From Algoriphagus marinus (GTDB taxonomy: Bacteria; Bacteroidota; Bacteroidia; Cytophagales; Cyclobacteriaceae): DNA of 64,000 nt. Below, in pieces: positions 51,138 to 59,511 of the stretch. Location: NCBI RefSeq assembly GCF_001936475.1, contig NZ_MSPQ01000015.1, positions 48,048-112,047 on the forward strand, in the 5' to 3' direction. Every line of letters starts with the position of its first letter. Positions within the stretch are counted from its first letter, which is position 1. The notes under the pieces were generated by a model. The model worked only from the letters and a program-made list of their open reading frames with translations. It ran no database searches and had not been told where the DNA came from. The position numbers and the translations under genes are program-made.

Positions 51138-52256
51138 ATGATAATAGGTGTTCCCAAAGAGATTAAAAACAATGAAAACCGAGTAGCGCTTACGCCTGCC
51201 GGTGCAAAAGAATTGGTTAAAAGAGGTCATACTGTCTACGTACAGCATACTGCTGGAGAAGGTAGTGGTTTTTTGGATGAAGACTATGAAACGGCTGGTG
51301 CGAAAATCCTTCCTACCATCGAAGCAACTTATGAAATTGCTGAGATGATTATGAAGGTAAAGGAGCCTATCGAAGCAGAATACAACCTGATTAAAGAAGG
51401 GCAGTTACTTTTTACTTATTTCCATTTTGCTTCTTACGAACCATTAACCAAAGCAATGGTTGCTAGAAAAGCAGTTTGTTTGGCTTATGAGACCGTTGAA
51501 AAAGCTGATCGTAGCTTACCACTTTTGGTTCCTATGTCAGAAGTAGCAGGTAGAATGGCTATTCAGAAGGGTGCAAATTACTTAGAAAAACCACTAGGGG
51601 GAAGAGGTATTCTTCTTGGAGGAGTACCGGGTGTTCTTCCTGCGAAAGTATTGATTTTGGGTGCAGGTATCGTAGGTACTCAAGCCGCTTGGATGGCAGC
51701 TGGTCTTGGAGCAGATGTTACCATCATGGATGTTAATTTACAGCGTTTACGTTACCTCGCTGATGTAATGCCTGCAAATGTGAATACGATGATGTCAAAT
51801 GAATTCAACATTCGAAAACTGATTCAAAATCACGACCTAATTATTGGTGCAGTATTGATCCCGGGAGCAAAAGCACCTCACTTGATCACTAGAGACATGT
51901 TGAAAGAAATGCTTCCAGGAACTGTTCTAGTTGACGTTGCAGTCGATCAAGGTGGATGTATTGAGACTTGTAAGCCAACTACGCACCAAGATCCTACCTA
52001 TGTCATTGATAATGTAGTTCACTATTGCGTAGCGAATATGCCAGGAGCAGTGCCTTATACTTCTACCCTTGCTTTGACCAATGCTACCCTTCCATATGCA
52101 ATTCAATTAGCAAATAAAGGCTGGAAAAAAGCTGCACAAGAAAACGCAGAATTGGTTCCAGGCTTGAATGTGATTAATGGAGATATCGTTTATCAGGCTG
52201 TTGCAGAGGCATTTGATATGCCTTATGTACCAGTTAGCAACTATTTAGCTGACTAA
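51138..52256 (+). CDS. ald: Alanine dehydrogenase
   Basis: A 372-aa NAD-dependent enzyme interconverting alanine and pyruvate plus ammonia. It starts MIIGVPKEIKNNENRVALTP. Active-site Lys is in MIMKVKEPIEAEY and His in TYFHFASYEPL. The Rossmann motif KVLILGAGIVGTQAA and the DVAVDQGGCIETCKPTTHQD segment are also present. Length is standard. It is followed by a very strong terminator. A diverged copy of its last 36 codons is found 1.5 kb downstream. Confidence 0.97.
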   Translation: MIIGVPKEIKNNENRVALTPAGAKELVKRGHTVYVQHTAGEGSGFLDEDYETAGAKILPTIEATYEIAEMIMKVKEPIEAEYNLIKEGQLLFTYFHFASYEPLTKAMVARKAVCLAYETVEKADRSLPLLVPMSEVAGRMAIQKGANYLEKPLGGRGILLGGVPGVLPAKVLILGAGIVGTQAAWMAAGLGADVTIMDVNLQRLRYLADVMPANVNTMMSNEFNIRKLIQNHDLIIGAVLIPGAKAPHLITRDMLKEMLPGTVLVDVAVDQGGCIETCKPTTHQDPTYVIDNVVHYCVANMPGAVPYTSTLALTNATLPYAIQLANKGWKKAAQENAELVPGLNVINGDIVYQAVAEAFDMPYVPVSNYLAD

Positions 52257-52276
52257 TTTAGTCTAACCCCCTATTG

Positions 52277-52310
52277 AATCCCCCTTGCTAAAACAAGGGG
52301 GATTTTTTTT
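52277..52310 (+). terminator. Intrinsic terminator after ald
   Basis: Perfect 10-bp GC-rich arms ATCCCCCTTG / CAAGGGGGAT with a 6-base loop and a run of eight T residues. Confidence 0.95.
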
Positions 52311-52421
52311 ACAATCTTAAAATCAGAATATTCCCCAAAATTTCCAGATTAAAAAAGTCATTTCTACTGAGTTTTGAAATCTCCATAAACAACTTTTATA
52401 TAAATTTTTGGTCACCAGTTT

Positions 52422-53027
52422 TTACCTTTTGGACAGTGGAATATTCATCGAAAATCCATTCGGATGTATACTCATTTGTTGCACAATAGCTGGTAATTCC
52501 TTGGAATGAACAGCATGAAATGTGTACATCAATGCGTCGAAAGTAAATAGAAAAGCTCCTTGAAGAATGATGGATTTGCCAAAGCCTATAAATTTATCTT
52601 TACTTAATCTCAGGCCTCGCTCTTTCAGATACATCCCTCCTGCCATATAGGCCACATCTAAAGCAGCATTAAACAATAAAATTTTCTCAATCTTTTGCTG
52701 AGAGTTCATTGTTCCAAAAAAATCACTGTTTGCTATTTCACCGTTAGCCTGCCAAAAGCCAAACCCTGCGATAATTAAGTTAACAGAGTTCCAATAGATA
52801 TTCATTTGGTGAAAAGCCTTCGTCTGCCCAGTAGAATTACTAGCTCCGATGCCTCCCCAAATCATATTTCCAACTGCCCAAGAACCCAAGATGATCATTC
52901 CTGATTCATTGTAATTTATCCTGGTTTGATTGAAAGCAGTTAATTCCGGAATTTCTTGTGCAATGGCATTCCAAGGAATAAATAGTAGAAATAAAACTAT
53001 AAGAATAAGAAATAGGTGATTTTTCAT
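52422..53027 (-). CDS. Membrane protein of unknown function with signal peptide (201 aa)
   Basis: It begins with a hydrophobic signal (about 1-23, ending NAIAQ) and has about four further hydrophobic stretches (MIILGSWAVGNMIWGG, VNLIIAGFGFWQ, ILLFNAALDVAYMAGGMYL, IILQGAFLFTFDALMYTF). It resembles Bacteroidota DUF6992-type membrane proteins; the assignment is tentative. It has no enzymatic motif. Its start codon lies at the exact end of a dispersed repeat unit (53025-53220), which therefore provides its whole upstream region. Confidence 0.7.
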   Translation of the reverse strand: MKNHLFLILIVLFLLFIPWNAIAQEIPELTAFNQTRINYNESGMIILGSWAVGNMIWGGIGASNSTGQTKAFHQMNIYWNSVNLIIAGFGFWQANGEIANSDFFGTMNSQQKIEKILLFNAALDVAYMAGGMYLKERGLRLSKDKFIGFGKSIILQGAFLFTFDALMYTFHAVHSKELPAIVQQMSIHPNGFSMNIPLSKR

Positions 53028-53220
53028 GTGTTTATAATTTTTCTATTTGGCCACATGGAATCTTGCATTTCGATCCAGATAGCCATCGGGACACCCCACT
53101 GTGTGACGTTATCCTCATGCTCGATTTCATGTGTTTATATTGTTTTTTGGAGGTCATATTGAATCTCGCTGAGATTACAATCATGCTAGTGTGTGATATT
53201 CTCGTCACGCTCGATTTCAT
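53025..53220 (-). repeat. Two tandem copies of a dispersed intergenic repeat
   Basis: Read on the minus strand, each unit begins ATGAAATCGAGC(G/A)TGA and ends AAACACATG. Unit 1 runs from 53220 and unit 2 from 53130 down to the start codon of the 201-aa gene. The first 31 bases of the units agree at 26 positions and are 90 bases apart. Unit 1 contains GCGAGATTC and ATGACC; unit 2 has CCCGATGGCTATC and GCAAGATTCC. A third copy is at 59723-59833. The rest of the 53028-53350 gap is AT-rich with nothing else seen. Confidence 0.75.
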
Positions 53221-53350
53221 AGGGATAGAACTTGCTTTCAAATGATGTGTTTTTGTGTTTTTAATCTAAGAATAAAAGATCCCATGTGATAAACTACACT
53301 GAAACACGTCTCAATTAATTGTAAATTAAGGCATTAAAAAACCAAAAAAC

Positions 53351-53743
53351 ATGAGCTATTTTCAATCAAAACAAGTTTCCGCAAAATCTCTTCAAACTGT
53401 TAGAGAGCAGGTCGAAGAGCTACTTAAAAAAGAAGGTTTCGGTATTTTAACCGAAATAGACATTCAGGCAACTATGAAAAAAAAGCTTGATAAAGAGTAT
53501 GCACCCTTTTTGATCTTAGGTGCTTGTAATCCTGTTTTTGCTGACAAAGTATTGCAAATTGATCCTCAGATAGGCACACTCTTACCATGCAATGTAGTAA
53601 TAAGAGAAATAGGCTCTGAAAAATATGATGTGTCTGTAATGGATCCAAAAATAGCGATGGCCGTTGTAAATAATCCGGAAATTGAAAGGTTTGCAACAGA
53701 GGTTCGAGAAAAACTAATGAATGTATTACGAGGGCTTAATTAA
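53351..53743 (+). CDS. DUF302 protein
   Basis: A 130-aa cytoplasmic protein. The DUF302 pattern is clear: VSAKSLQTVREQVEELLKKEGF, then GILTEIDIQATMKKKL, APFLILGACNPVFADKVL, IGTLLPCNVVIREI and a helical end. Family members are small, often near metal or sulfur genes; function is unknown. The conserved LGACNP and LLPCNV cysteines are both present, a possible metal or redox pair. Directly after its stop lies the decayed tail of an alanine dehydrogenase gene. Confidence 0.92.
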   Translation: MSYFQSKQVSAKSLQTVREQVEELLKKEGFGILTEIDIQATMKKKLDKEYAPFLILGACNPVFADKVLQIDPQIGTLLPCNVVIREIGSEKYDVSVMDPKIAMAVVNNPEIERFATEVREKLMNVLRGLN

Positions 53744-53747
53744 TTCA

Positions 53748-53854
53748 GAGTTAATACTAGGTTTAAATATTATTAACGGAGCTATTATTTATCAGGCTGT
53801 TGCTGAATCATTTGACATGCCTTATGTTCCGGTAAGTAATATCTAGCTAACTAA
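53748..53854 (+). pseudogene. Decayed 3' end of a second alanine dehydrogenase gene
   Basis: 36 codons align to the last 36 codons of ald (from Glu-Leu-Val-Pro to the stop). The remnant reads GLNIINGAIIYQAVAESFD then MPYVPVSN against GLNVINGDIVYQAVAEAFD and MPYVPVSN in ald. One base is missing in the SerAsn codon region near 53839, which shifts the frame to an early TAG; without the deletion the match continues to the TAA at 53852-53854. About 14 codon differences are silent and 7 change a residue, mostly conservatively. It therefore diverged under selection before it was broken, rather than being a recent copy of the intact gene. Confidence 0.85.
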
Positions 53855-53875
53855 ATCCAAGTCATCTAAAACAAA

Positions 53876-53904
53876 AATCCTTCAAGCTTTCAACTTGAAG
53901 GATT
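53876..53904. terminator. Terminator hairpin between the ald remnant and the nucleoside hydrolase gene
   Basis: 11-bp arms AATCCTTCAAG / CTTGAAGGATT, a 7-base loop, and a T-rich flank on the minus strand, so it mainly ends the nucleoside hydrolase transcript. Confidence 0.82.
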
Positions 53905-53919
53905 TCTAGTTTTACTTTT

Positions 53920-54861
53920 TTAGGGTTTACTATTTAGCGTTGGTTTTTCTTTTATAGACTGCCAAAAATCAGCTTCCATCGCATCCTTATCTATAGCGGT
54001 ATGAATTTTAATCTCCCTTTGTTTGTAACCTACAGGAGTTGTAAAATAAGAAGTGCTTGTCCATTCTGGATGAATAAGACCTTCGATTATTGCCAAATCC
54101 CACATGGTCCACTTCGTTTTTTCAGGATCAGCTTTAGTCCACCAGCGATCAAAAGTCTCCCATCGACCTACCAAATAATCTCCCAAAGCTGATTTCCCTT
54201 TAAGATTCTTATCTACAATCGTTTTTTCAAAAACCAAATTTTGACTAGTCGTAGCCGACATGACAGTCAAATCAAGCCCTTCTGTTTCCAAAAGGACCCG
54301 AACGGCAAGCGTATCGTTGCCAGAATTAAACTCTTTCAGATTATAGCTATTGGTTTTTGGATCATGCCAAAAGCCCAAATAATGAACACGGATCTTCGGG
54401 ATAATCTTGGGATCTTGAAGTATCGCAGAAGCGACATTCGTACAACTTCCCAAAACTACCAAATCAAGCTTTTCCCCTTTCCTGAGCTTCAATGCTGCAT
54501 TTACTATAAAAGTGGAAGCTTCGGAGACTTGAGGTTCGTACATATTTTTAATAGGTTCGTTGGCTCCAATTGGCAAATTCAGCGCGGATCGTCCCATGAG
54601 CTCAGTCAATTTTTCATTGATTAACTGGCTTTCCCAAACCGAGGAATCAGAAGCTAAAGGTGAGGTGTGAAATTGTGCAGAAGTGATGGCAATTAAATCG
54701 ATAGTGGGTTCCTTAATTGCTCTAGCCAAAGCATACAAATCATCTACTTCATTGGCAGTATCGGCATCAATGATCACTTGAAGTTTTTCAGTTTTATCAT
54801 TTTCCTGAAGAAAAAAGAAAAAACTAATAAAGCTCAAAATTCTAAGAATAGAGAAAATCAT
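53920..54861 (-). CDS. Inosine/uridine-preferring nucleoside hydrolase-like protein, exported
   Basis: About 313 aa from the Met at 54861; the frame is open to 54891. It has a hydrophobic N-terminus (MIFSILRILSFISFFFFLQ) that acts as a signal or anchor. The calcium-binding start motif is IIDADTANEVDDLYAL, a variant of the DTDxxxDD motif of nucleoside hydrolases, followed by NLPIGANEPI, LDLVVLGSCTNVASAIL and a C-terminal WDLAIIEGL. The family cleaves the N-glycosidic bond of nucleosides. The altered motif puts it with the divergent DUF1593-like branch, so substrate specificity is open. Minus strand, 61 bases downstream of the LysE gene. Confidence 0.82.
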   Translation of the reverse strand: MIFSILRILSFISFFFFLQENDKTEKLQVIIDADTANEVDDLYALARAIKEPTIDLIAITSAQFHTSPLASDSSVWESQLINEKLTELMGRSALNLPIGANEPIKNMYEPQVSEASTFIVNAALKLRKGEKLDLVVLGSCTNVASAILQDPKIIPKIRVHYLGFWHDPKTNSYNLKEFNSGNDTLAVRVLLETEGLDLTVMSATTSQNLVFEKTIVDKNLKGKSALGDYLVGRWETFDRWWTKADPEKTKWTMWDLAIIEGLIHPEWTSTSYFTTPVGYKQREIKIHTAIDKDAMEADFWQSIKEKPTLNSKP

Positions 54862-54922
54862 AGGTTTAAAAGATGTGAATATTTGGAGCAACAGAATTCA
54901 GGCTGATATTCGTTCCTTTTTG

Positions 54923-55537
54923 TCAAGTCAACCAAATCATTCGTATTCCATATCCGATCATCAATACTCCAACAGCTTTATTCAGCCAAAAGAGCACTCG
55001 ATCGGTGACTAAAGGTGCAAGTTGCTTCGCTATAAAGGCTTTGAGTAAGTCTATCAAAAATACTGTACCCAAAATCCCTACATAATAAAGAAGGAAATCA
55101 CGTTGGGTGAATGACTCTTTCAATTGAACTACGGAAGCAATAGAAATCCAAAAAAGCATTACGAATGGATTGATCCCGTTGATTCCAAAGCCTTTTGCGA
55201 ATGCTGTTCGTTTTTTGGCTCGAGGCAAATCAATCCCCCCGGAATTTGGACGATTTACTTTTTTCTTCAAAATAGAACTGATGCCAAAGCCAATCAAAAT
55301 CAATCCACCTCCATAGCCCAAATAAGTTTGGAAGGATTCAAAACCCGCAATAAACTTGATTCCAAAAAAAGTGATCAATACATAGATCAAATCACTTGCT
55401 AAGATTCCTGTTGCTAAAGTTGCCGCATAGCGAAACCCATTGGTAAGACTTGCCTGAATCAAAGCAAAAAATACCGGCCCGATCAAGGCCGACAATAATA
55501 GCCCAACACTAAACCCCTCTCCTAATGCAGCAATCAA
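54923..55537 (-). CDS. LysE/RhtB-family exporter
   Basis: A 204-aa integral-membrane protein with six hydrophobic segments. The family start is EGFSVGLLLSALIGPVFFALIQ, with the conserved Gly-Pro of LysE proteins, followed by GILASDLIYVLITFFGIKF, GFGINGINPFVMLFWI and a C-terminal KAVGVLMIGYGIRM. The family exports amino acids or related compounds. It overlaps the upstream GH3-like gene by 4 bases (ATGA), so the two are co-translated and may act in the same pathway, for instance export of a conjugate made by the GH3 enzyme; this is inference. Confidence 0.9.
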   Translation of the reverse strand: MIAALGEGFSVGLLLSALIGPVFFALIQASLTNGFRYAATLATGILASDLIYVLITFFGIKFIAGFESFQTYLGYGGGLILIGFGISSILKKKVNRPNSGGIDLPRAKKRTAFAKGFGINGINPFVMLFWISIASVVQLKESFTQRDFLLYYVGILGTVFLIDLLKAFIAKQLAPLVTDRVLFWLNKAVGVLMIGYGIRMIWLT

Positions 55538-57087
55538 TTTTTATCCGAATTAAGTGATAGAAACTCAAGCCAAGAAGCCGCCTTTGCTCCTTTCAATACT
55601 CGAGGGAATTTGTTTTGTCCACCTTCTTTACCTTGAGTTCGCATCCAATCGTAAAAAAGCTCAGAGGGCAAAAGTGTCACATAGACCTCTTTAAGTGCAT
55701 GCTTACGCTCCACGGCATAGTCATCATTGAGTTCGCAGAGTTTTTGATCAATCAAGTTTCGAATGAGTTGAGCATCTAATTGATCTTCCGTACCTAAGTA
55801 CCAGTGGTGGGCAAATAGATTTCCTTCCGAAATTCCCAGAACTGTAAATTCCGTAAAACTCGTATTCAGTTCTTCTGCCGCCATTTCAACAGCTTTATTC
55901 ATATTGTCGACCGACAAATGCTCTCCACAAAGACTTAAAAAATGCTTGGTACGTCCTGTAATGATAATCTCAGCTTCGTCTTTCGATACAAAACGAATAG
56001 TATCTCCAATCAAATATCGCCAGGCTCCTGCGCAAGTGGTGATCAATAAAGCATAATCAACCTGCTCTTCTACCTCGTCTATTTTTAGTGTTTTGGCATT
56101 GGGTAAAATATTCCCCTCGTTATCGAAATTCTCCTCATTAAATGGAATAAACTCATAGAATATTCCATTATTCAAAACTAGTCTCATTGACTTTCTATTA
56201 GGGAAGGCCTGAAATGCCAAGAATCCTTCTGATGCCAAATAAGTTTCGATGTAAGTAAGCGGTTTTCCTAAGAGCTTTTCGAAGCCCTTTTTGTAAGGCT
56301 CAAATGAAACTCCTCCATGAACAAAAATCTGAAGATTAGGCCATATCTCATGGATATGCTTCACATCATAAAACTCAATGATTTTTTCCAATAAAATCTG
56401 AAGCCAAGCAGGTACGCCAACAATTATTCCGATATCCCAAGTATTTGCCTTTTCTACAATTTGATCTAGTTTGTCACCCCAGTTTTTATTCCTTGCAATC
56501 TGTTTACCTGGCTTATAAAATCGCTGGAACCAAATAGGTAGCCTTCCAGTGGTGATCCCGGAAAGGTCTCCCGAGAAATAGGTGCCGTTGAATTCCAAAT
56601 CTGTACTTCCCCCCAGCATCAAAATCCCCCTTTTGAACAAGGAAGCAGGCAATCCTTCGAAATGTGAAAGTGAAAGAATCTGTCGCACACCCGTCTTCCG
56701 AATGGCTTTGATCATATCTCTGGTGATAGGAATATATTTGGATGTTGCTCCTGAAGTTCCGGAACTCAGGGCAAAATGCTTTACAGCGCCCGGAGAAGTG
56801 ACATTGGATTTGCCTTCAAGTAACAAATGCCACCATTCCTGATAAATCTTATCGTAATCATAAACAGGGATTTGTGTTTTAAACCGAATATAAAACTCAT
56901 CTCCCGGCTTTCGAAAGGAAGACAATATTGATTTAAAGTCATACCGCTTAGCTATAGCTGTTTCCCCGCTCTTAATCATTAATTTCTTCAGCGTATTCCG
57001 TTGCAGCTCCATCGGGCTGGAATAATCCTGCTCTAAACTTTCTTTCAGTCTAATGCCTTTCTTTAGTAAAGTACTGAGTATCGCCAT
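55534..57087 (-). CDS. GH3 (auxin-responsive promoter family) acyl-acid amido synthetase-like protein
   Basis: A 517-aa adenylate-forming enzyme. The ATP-binding motif is FALSSGTSGATSKYIPIT. Further motifs are MLGGSTDLEFNGTYFSGDLSG, the LTYIETYLASEGFLAFQ segment and the YRYLIGDTIRF-type motif (WRYLIGDTIRFVS). The C-terminal domain has GRTKHFLSLCGEHLSVDNMN. Plant GH3 enzymes join amino acids to hormones through acyl-AMP. Bacterial homologues are less known and may conjugate acids to amines or amino acids. The gene is coupled to a LysE-type exporter by a 4-base overlap. Confidence 0.92.
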   Translation of the reverse strand: MAILSTLLKKGIRLKESLEQDYSSPMELQRNTLKKLMIKSGETAIAKRYDFKSILSSFRKPGDEFYIRFKTQIPVYDYDKIYQEWWHLLLEGKSNVTSPGAVKHFALSSGTSGATSKYIPITRDMIKAIRKTGVRQILSLSHFEGLPASLFKRGILMLGGSTDLEFNGTYFSGDLSGITTGRLPIWFQRFYKPGKQIARNKNWGDKLDQIVEKANTWDIGIIVGVPAWLQILLEKIIEFYDVKHIHEIWPNLQIFVHGGVSFEPYKKGFEKLLGKPLTYIETYLASEGFLAFQAFPNRKSMRLVLNNGIFYEFIPFNEENFDNEGNILPNAKTLKIDEVEEQVDYALLITTCAGAWRYLIGDTIRFVSKDEAEIIITGRTKHFLSLCGEHLSVDNMNKAVEMAAEELNTSFTEFTVLGISEGNLFAHHWYLGTEDQLDAQLIRNLIDQKLCELNDDYAVERKHALKEVYVTLLPSELFYDWMRTQGKEGGQNKFPRVLKGAKAASWLEFLSLNSDKN

Positions 57088-57094
57088 ATCTTTG
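57087..57094 (+). promoter_or_regulatory. Putative -7 element of the yggS gene
   Basis: TATCTTTG matches TAnnTTTG exactly, 43 bases before the ATG of the yggS-like gene and just upstream of the divergent GH3 start. No good -33 element is visible. Confidence 0.4.
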
Positions 57095-57136
57095 TTTTAG
57101 CCACTCGGACAAAAAATTAGTCAATAAAAATAGCCA

Positions 57137-57802
57137 ATGGATATCAAAGCAAACCTTCTAGCAGTAAAAAAATCTTTTCAAAACCCGGAATGCAAACTCA
57201 TCGCAGTCAGCAAAACCAAACCTATTGAGGCTTTGAAAGAAGCTTATGAAGCCGGAATCAGAGACTTTGGAGAAAATAAAGTTCAGGAAATCCAGTGGAA
57301 ACAACCTGAAATGCCAACGGATACCCGATGGCATATGATCGGGCACCTGCAAAGCAACAAAGTCAAATACATCGCTCCGTTTGTCCATCTGATTCATGGA
57401 GTTGATTCGTATAAACTTCTGAAAGAAATCAATAAGCAGGGAAAAAAAATCGATCGGGTAATTCCTGTTTTACTTCAAATTCACATAGCAGAAGAAGAAA
57501 CCAAGTTTGGCTTTGACAAAGCAGAACTGAACGAAATGTTTGCTGATCCTGATTTTTTGACTCTTAGTCATGTGCAAATCAAAGGACTGATGGGAATGGC
57601 GACTTTCACGGAAAACCAGGATCAAGTCCGAAAAGAATTTCGAGGGCTCAATCAATTATTTGAAGAATTGAAATCAAAAGTACTTCCACCATTTGTCCAA
57701 TTGGAAGAGATTTCCATGGGAATGAGCGGTGATTATTTGATTGCTCAAGAGGAAGGAAGTACGATGGTTAGAATTGGTTCGGCAATTTTTGGAGCCAGGT
57801 AG
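57137..57802 (+). CDS. yggS: YggS/PROSC-family pyridoxal phosphate homeostasis protein
   Basis: A 221-aa PLP-binding single-domain TIM barrel. The PLP-binding Lys is in LIAVSKTKPIEAL; then GIRDFGENKVQEI, RWHMIGHLQSNKVKYI and GLMGMATF; the C-terminal SMGMSGDYLIAQEEGSTMVRIG is the phosphate-binding signature. It has no known catalytic activity and keeps PLP and amino-acid pools balanced. Length is standard. It is followed 28 bases later by the DUF423 gene, often found together. Confidence 0.96.
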   Translation: MDIKANLLAVKKSFQNPECKLIAVSKTKPIEALKEAYEAGIRDFGENKVQEIQWKQPEMPTDTRWHMIGHLQSNKVKYIAPFVHLIHGVDSYKLLKEINKQGKKIDRVIPVLLQIHIAEEETKFGFDKAELNEMFADPDFLTLSHVQIKGLMGMATFTENQDQVRKEFRGLNQLFEELKSKVLPPFVQLEEISMGMSGDYLIAQEEGSTMVRIGSAIFGAR

Positions 57803-57830
57803 TTCATTTTAAAATCAAGAGTTTGAGATC

Positions 57831-58211
57831 ATGAATGGAAAAAAACTAATTCAAATTGCTTCCATATTTGGAGCAATCGCTGTTGGAATCGGTGCATTTG
57901 GAGCGCATGGATTGAAAGAAATTTTAGCAGAAACTGGCAGATTAGAGACCTTTGAAACTGCCGTCAAGTATCATTTCTATCATTCTTTGGCACTTTTGAT
58001 GATCGGGATTTTATACCTTTTCAAGCCCGATTGGAAACAATTAAAACTAGCCGGAGCCCTAATGATACTAGGAATTCTGATTTTCTCAGGTTCGCTTTAT
58101 ATCCTTTCCCTTACAGGAATTACTTGGTTGGGAGCAATTACTCCACTTGGTGGAGTTGCCTTTATTCTAGGCTGGGCATTTCTATTTTTGGCGGCTACAA
58201 AAAATTCTTAA
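57831..58211 (+). CDS. DUF423 membrane protein
   Basis: A 126-aa protein with four transmembrane segments. The N-terminus has the DUF423 pattern IASIFGAIAVGIGAFGAHGLK, followed by FETAVKYHFYHSLALLMIGIL, the strongest family motif, and GSLYILSLTGITWLGAITPLGG. Function is unknown; the family is widespread (YgdD-like). It lies between yggS and the PBP4-type gene with short gaps (28 and 10 bases). Confidence 0.93.
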   Translation: MNGKKLIQIASIFGAIAVGIGAFGAHGLKEILAETGRLETFETAVKYHFYHSLALLMIGILYLFKPDWKQLKLAGALMILGILIFSGSLYILSLTGITWLGAITPLGGVAFILGWAFLFLAATKNS

Positions 58212-58221
58212 TTCCATTTTC

Positions 58222-59511
58222 ATGCAGAAATCACTGCTTTTTGCTTTTCTATTTCTTATCTCCCTTACTACAAAAGGGCAACTGACTCCTGATCAGTTTT
58301 TAAGAATGGAAAAGGCAGTAGGTCCTGGAAGTTTTTTCAATAATCATCTTTCCGGTTTCATCCTCGAAGATATGGATGCGAAAACCGTCCTCTATGAAAA
58401 GAATTCACATTTAAATTTTATTCCAGCTTCCACTACCAAACTATTTACGCTTTTCTCTGCGATCACCATCCTAAACGACAGCACGCAAACGCTCAGATAT
58501 GTGACCTCTGGGGACACGATTCACATTTGGGGAAGCGGAGATCCGAGTTGGAAGTATAAAAAATTTCAGGATCCCGGAATCCAAAAATTGATTCAGGCTT
58601 TTAGCCATGTGGTTTATTCAGATGCCAACATGGACTCCCCTGCTTTTGGCTATGGTTGGCAGTGGGACGATTACTATTACGATTATTCTGCTGAGCTGAC
58701 TTCACTACCTATTTTTGGCAATCTTCTCGAAGTCAGAAAAGAAGGAACAAAGCCTATTGTATTACCAAAGCGATTCCAAGATTCAGTTTATCAGACAAGC
58801 CGAACCATACGGGAATTAGAACGAGATTTTCACCATAACAGATTCTATTACAATCCAGCGAATTTTCGAGGATCAGAGCGATATATTCCGCTTTTGACTT
58901 CTCCTGAGCTTTTTGTCAAACTTGCCACTGAAGCAACGGGAAAAACATGGCACTATCGAAAGGATGCCTTGCCCGAAAACCACCTTTCTTATCGTGGAAG
59001 TCCGATCTTCCCCATGCTGAAAGAAATGATGCTGGAAAGCGATAACTTCTTAGCAGAACAATTGATGTTGATGGTTTCCGATCGGCTTTTTCAGCGCTTG
59101 GATACTGAGCGGGCAATCGAATTTATGCTCAAGACCTACCTTTTTGATCTTCCTGATCAACCCAAATGGGTGGACGGCAGTGGGCTAAGCAGACATAATT
59201 TATTTACTCCGAGGACCATGGTGACCTTATTCGAAAAACTTTATCGAATGATACCTGATCATGAGCTTTTTGAGCTATTGCCAACTGGCGGGGTTTCTGG
59301 AAGTCTTAAGAATAATTACCAGGCAGCTCAACCTTATATTTTTGCCAAAACTGGGACAATGAGTAATAACCATAGTCTTGTCGGCCTAATCAAAACCAAA
59401 AGTGGGAAGACCTACAGCTTCGCTTTTATGAATTCAAACTACCTGAACAAAGCATCTGAAGTAAGAAGTGAAATGGAAAAAGTGCTTTTGATGGTGCGGG
59501 ATATGCTTTGA
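58222..59511 (+). CDS. dacB: D-alanyl-D-alanine carboxypeptidase/endopeptidase (PBP4, peptidase S13)
   Basis: A 429-aa periplasmic penicillin-binding protein with a signal peptide (1 to about 19, TTKGQ). The three active-site motifs are present: SxxK as STTK in FIPASTTKLFTLFSA, the SGLSRHN segment for the SxN motif, and KTG in IFAKTGTMSNNHSL. It trims peptide stems or cleaves cross-links in peptidoglycan. The domain-II insert is short compared with E. coli PBP4. Gene end is followed by a 300-base gap that holds a dispersed repeat. Confidence 0.93.
   Translation: MQKSLLFAFLFLISLTTKGQLTPDQFLRMEKAVGPGSFFNNHLSGFILEDMDAKTVLYEKNSHLNFIPASTTKLFTLFSAITILNDSTQTLRYVTSGDTIHIWGSGDPSWKYKKFQDPGIQKLIQAFSHVVYSDANMDSPAFGYGWQWDDYYYDYSAELTSLPIFGNLLEVRKEGTKPIVLPKRFQDSVYQTSRTIRELERDFHHNRFYYNPANFRGSERYIPLLTSPELFVKLATEATGKTWHYRKDALPENHLSYRGSPIFPMLKEMMLESDNFLAEQLMLMVSDRLFQRLDTERAIEFMLKTYLFDLPDQPKWVDGSGLSRHNLFTPRTMVTLFEKLYRMIPDHELFELLPTGGVSGSLKNNYQAAQPYIFAKTGTMSNNHSLVGLIKTKSGKTYSFAFMNSNYLNKASEVRSEMEKVLLMVRDML

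Noticed and set aside
50994..51248. 84-codon minus-strand frame at the ald start
   Set aside because: Overlaps the conserved N-terminus of ald and the promoter region; no protein features.
53032..53241. 69-codon minus-strand frame upstream of the 201-aa gene
   Set aside because: It is the translated dispersed repeat (MKSSVTRISHTS and MKSSMRITSH are the two unit starts), not a conserved protein.
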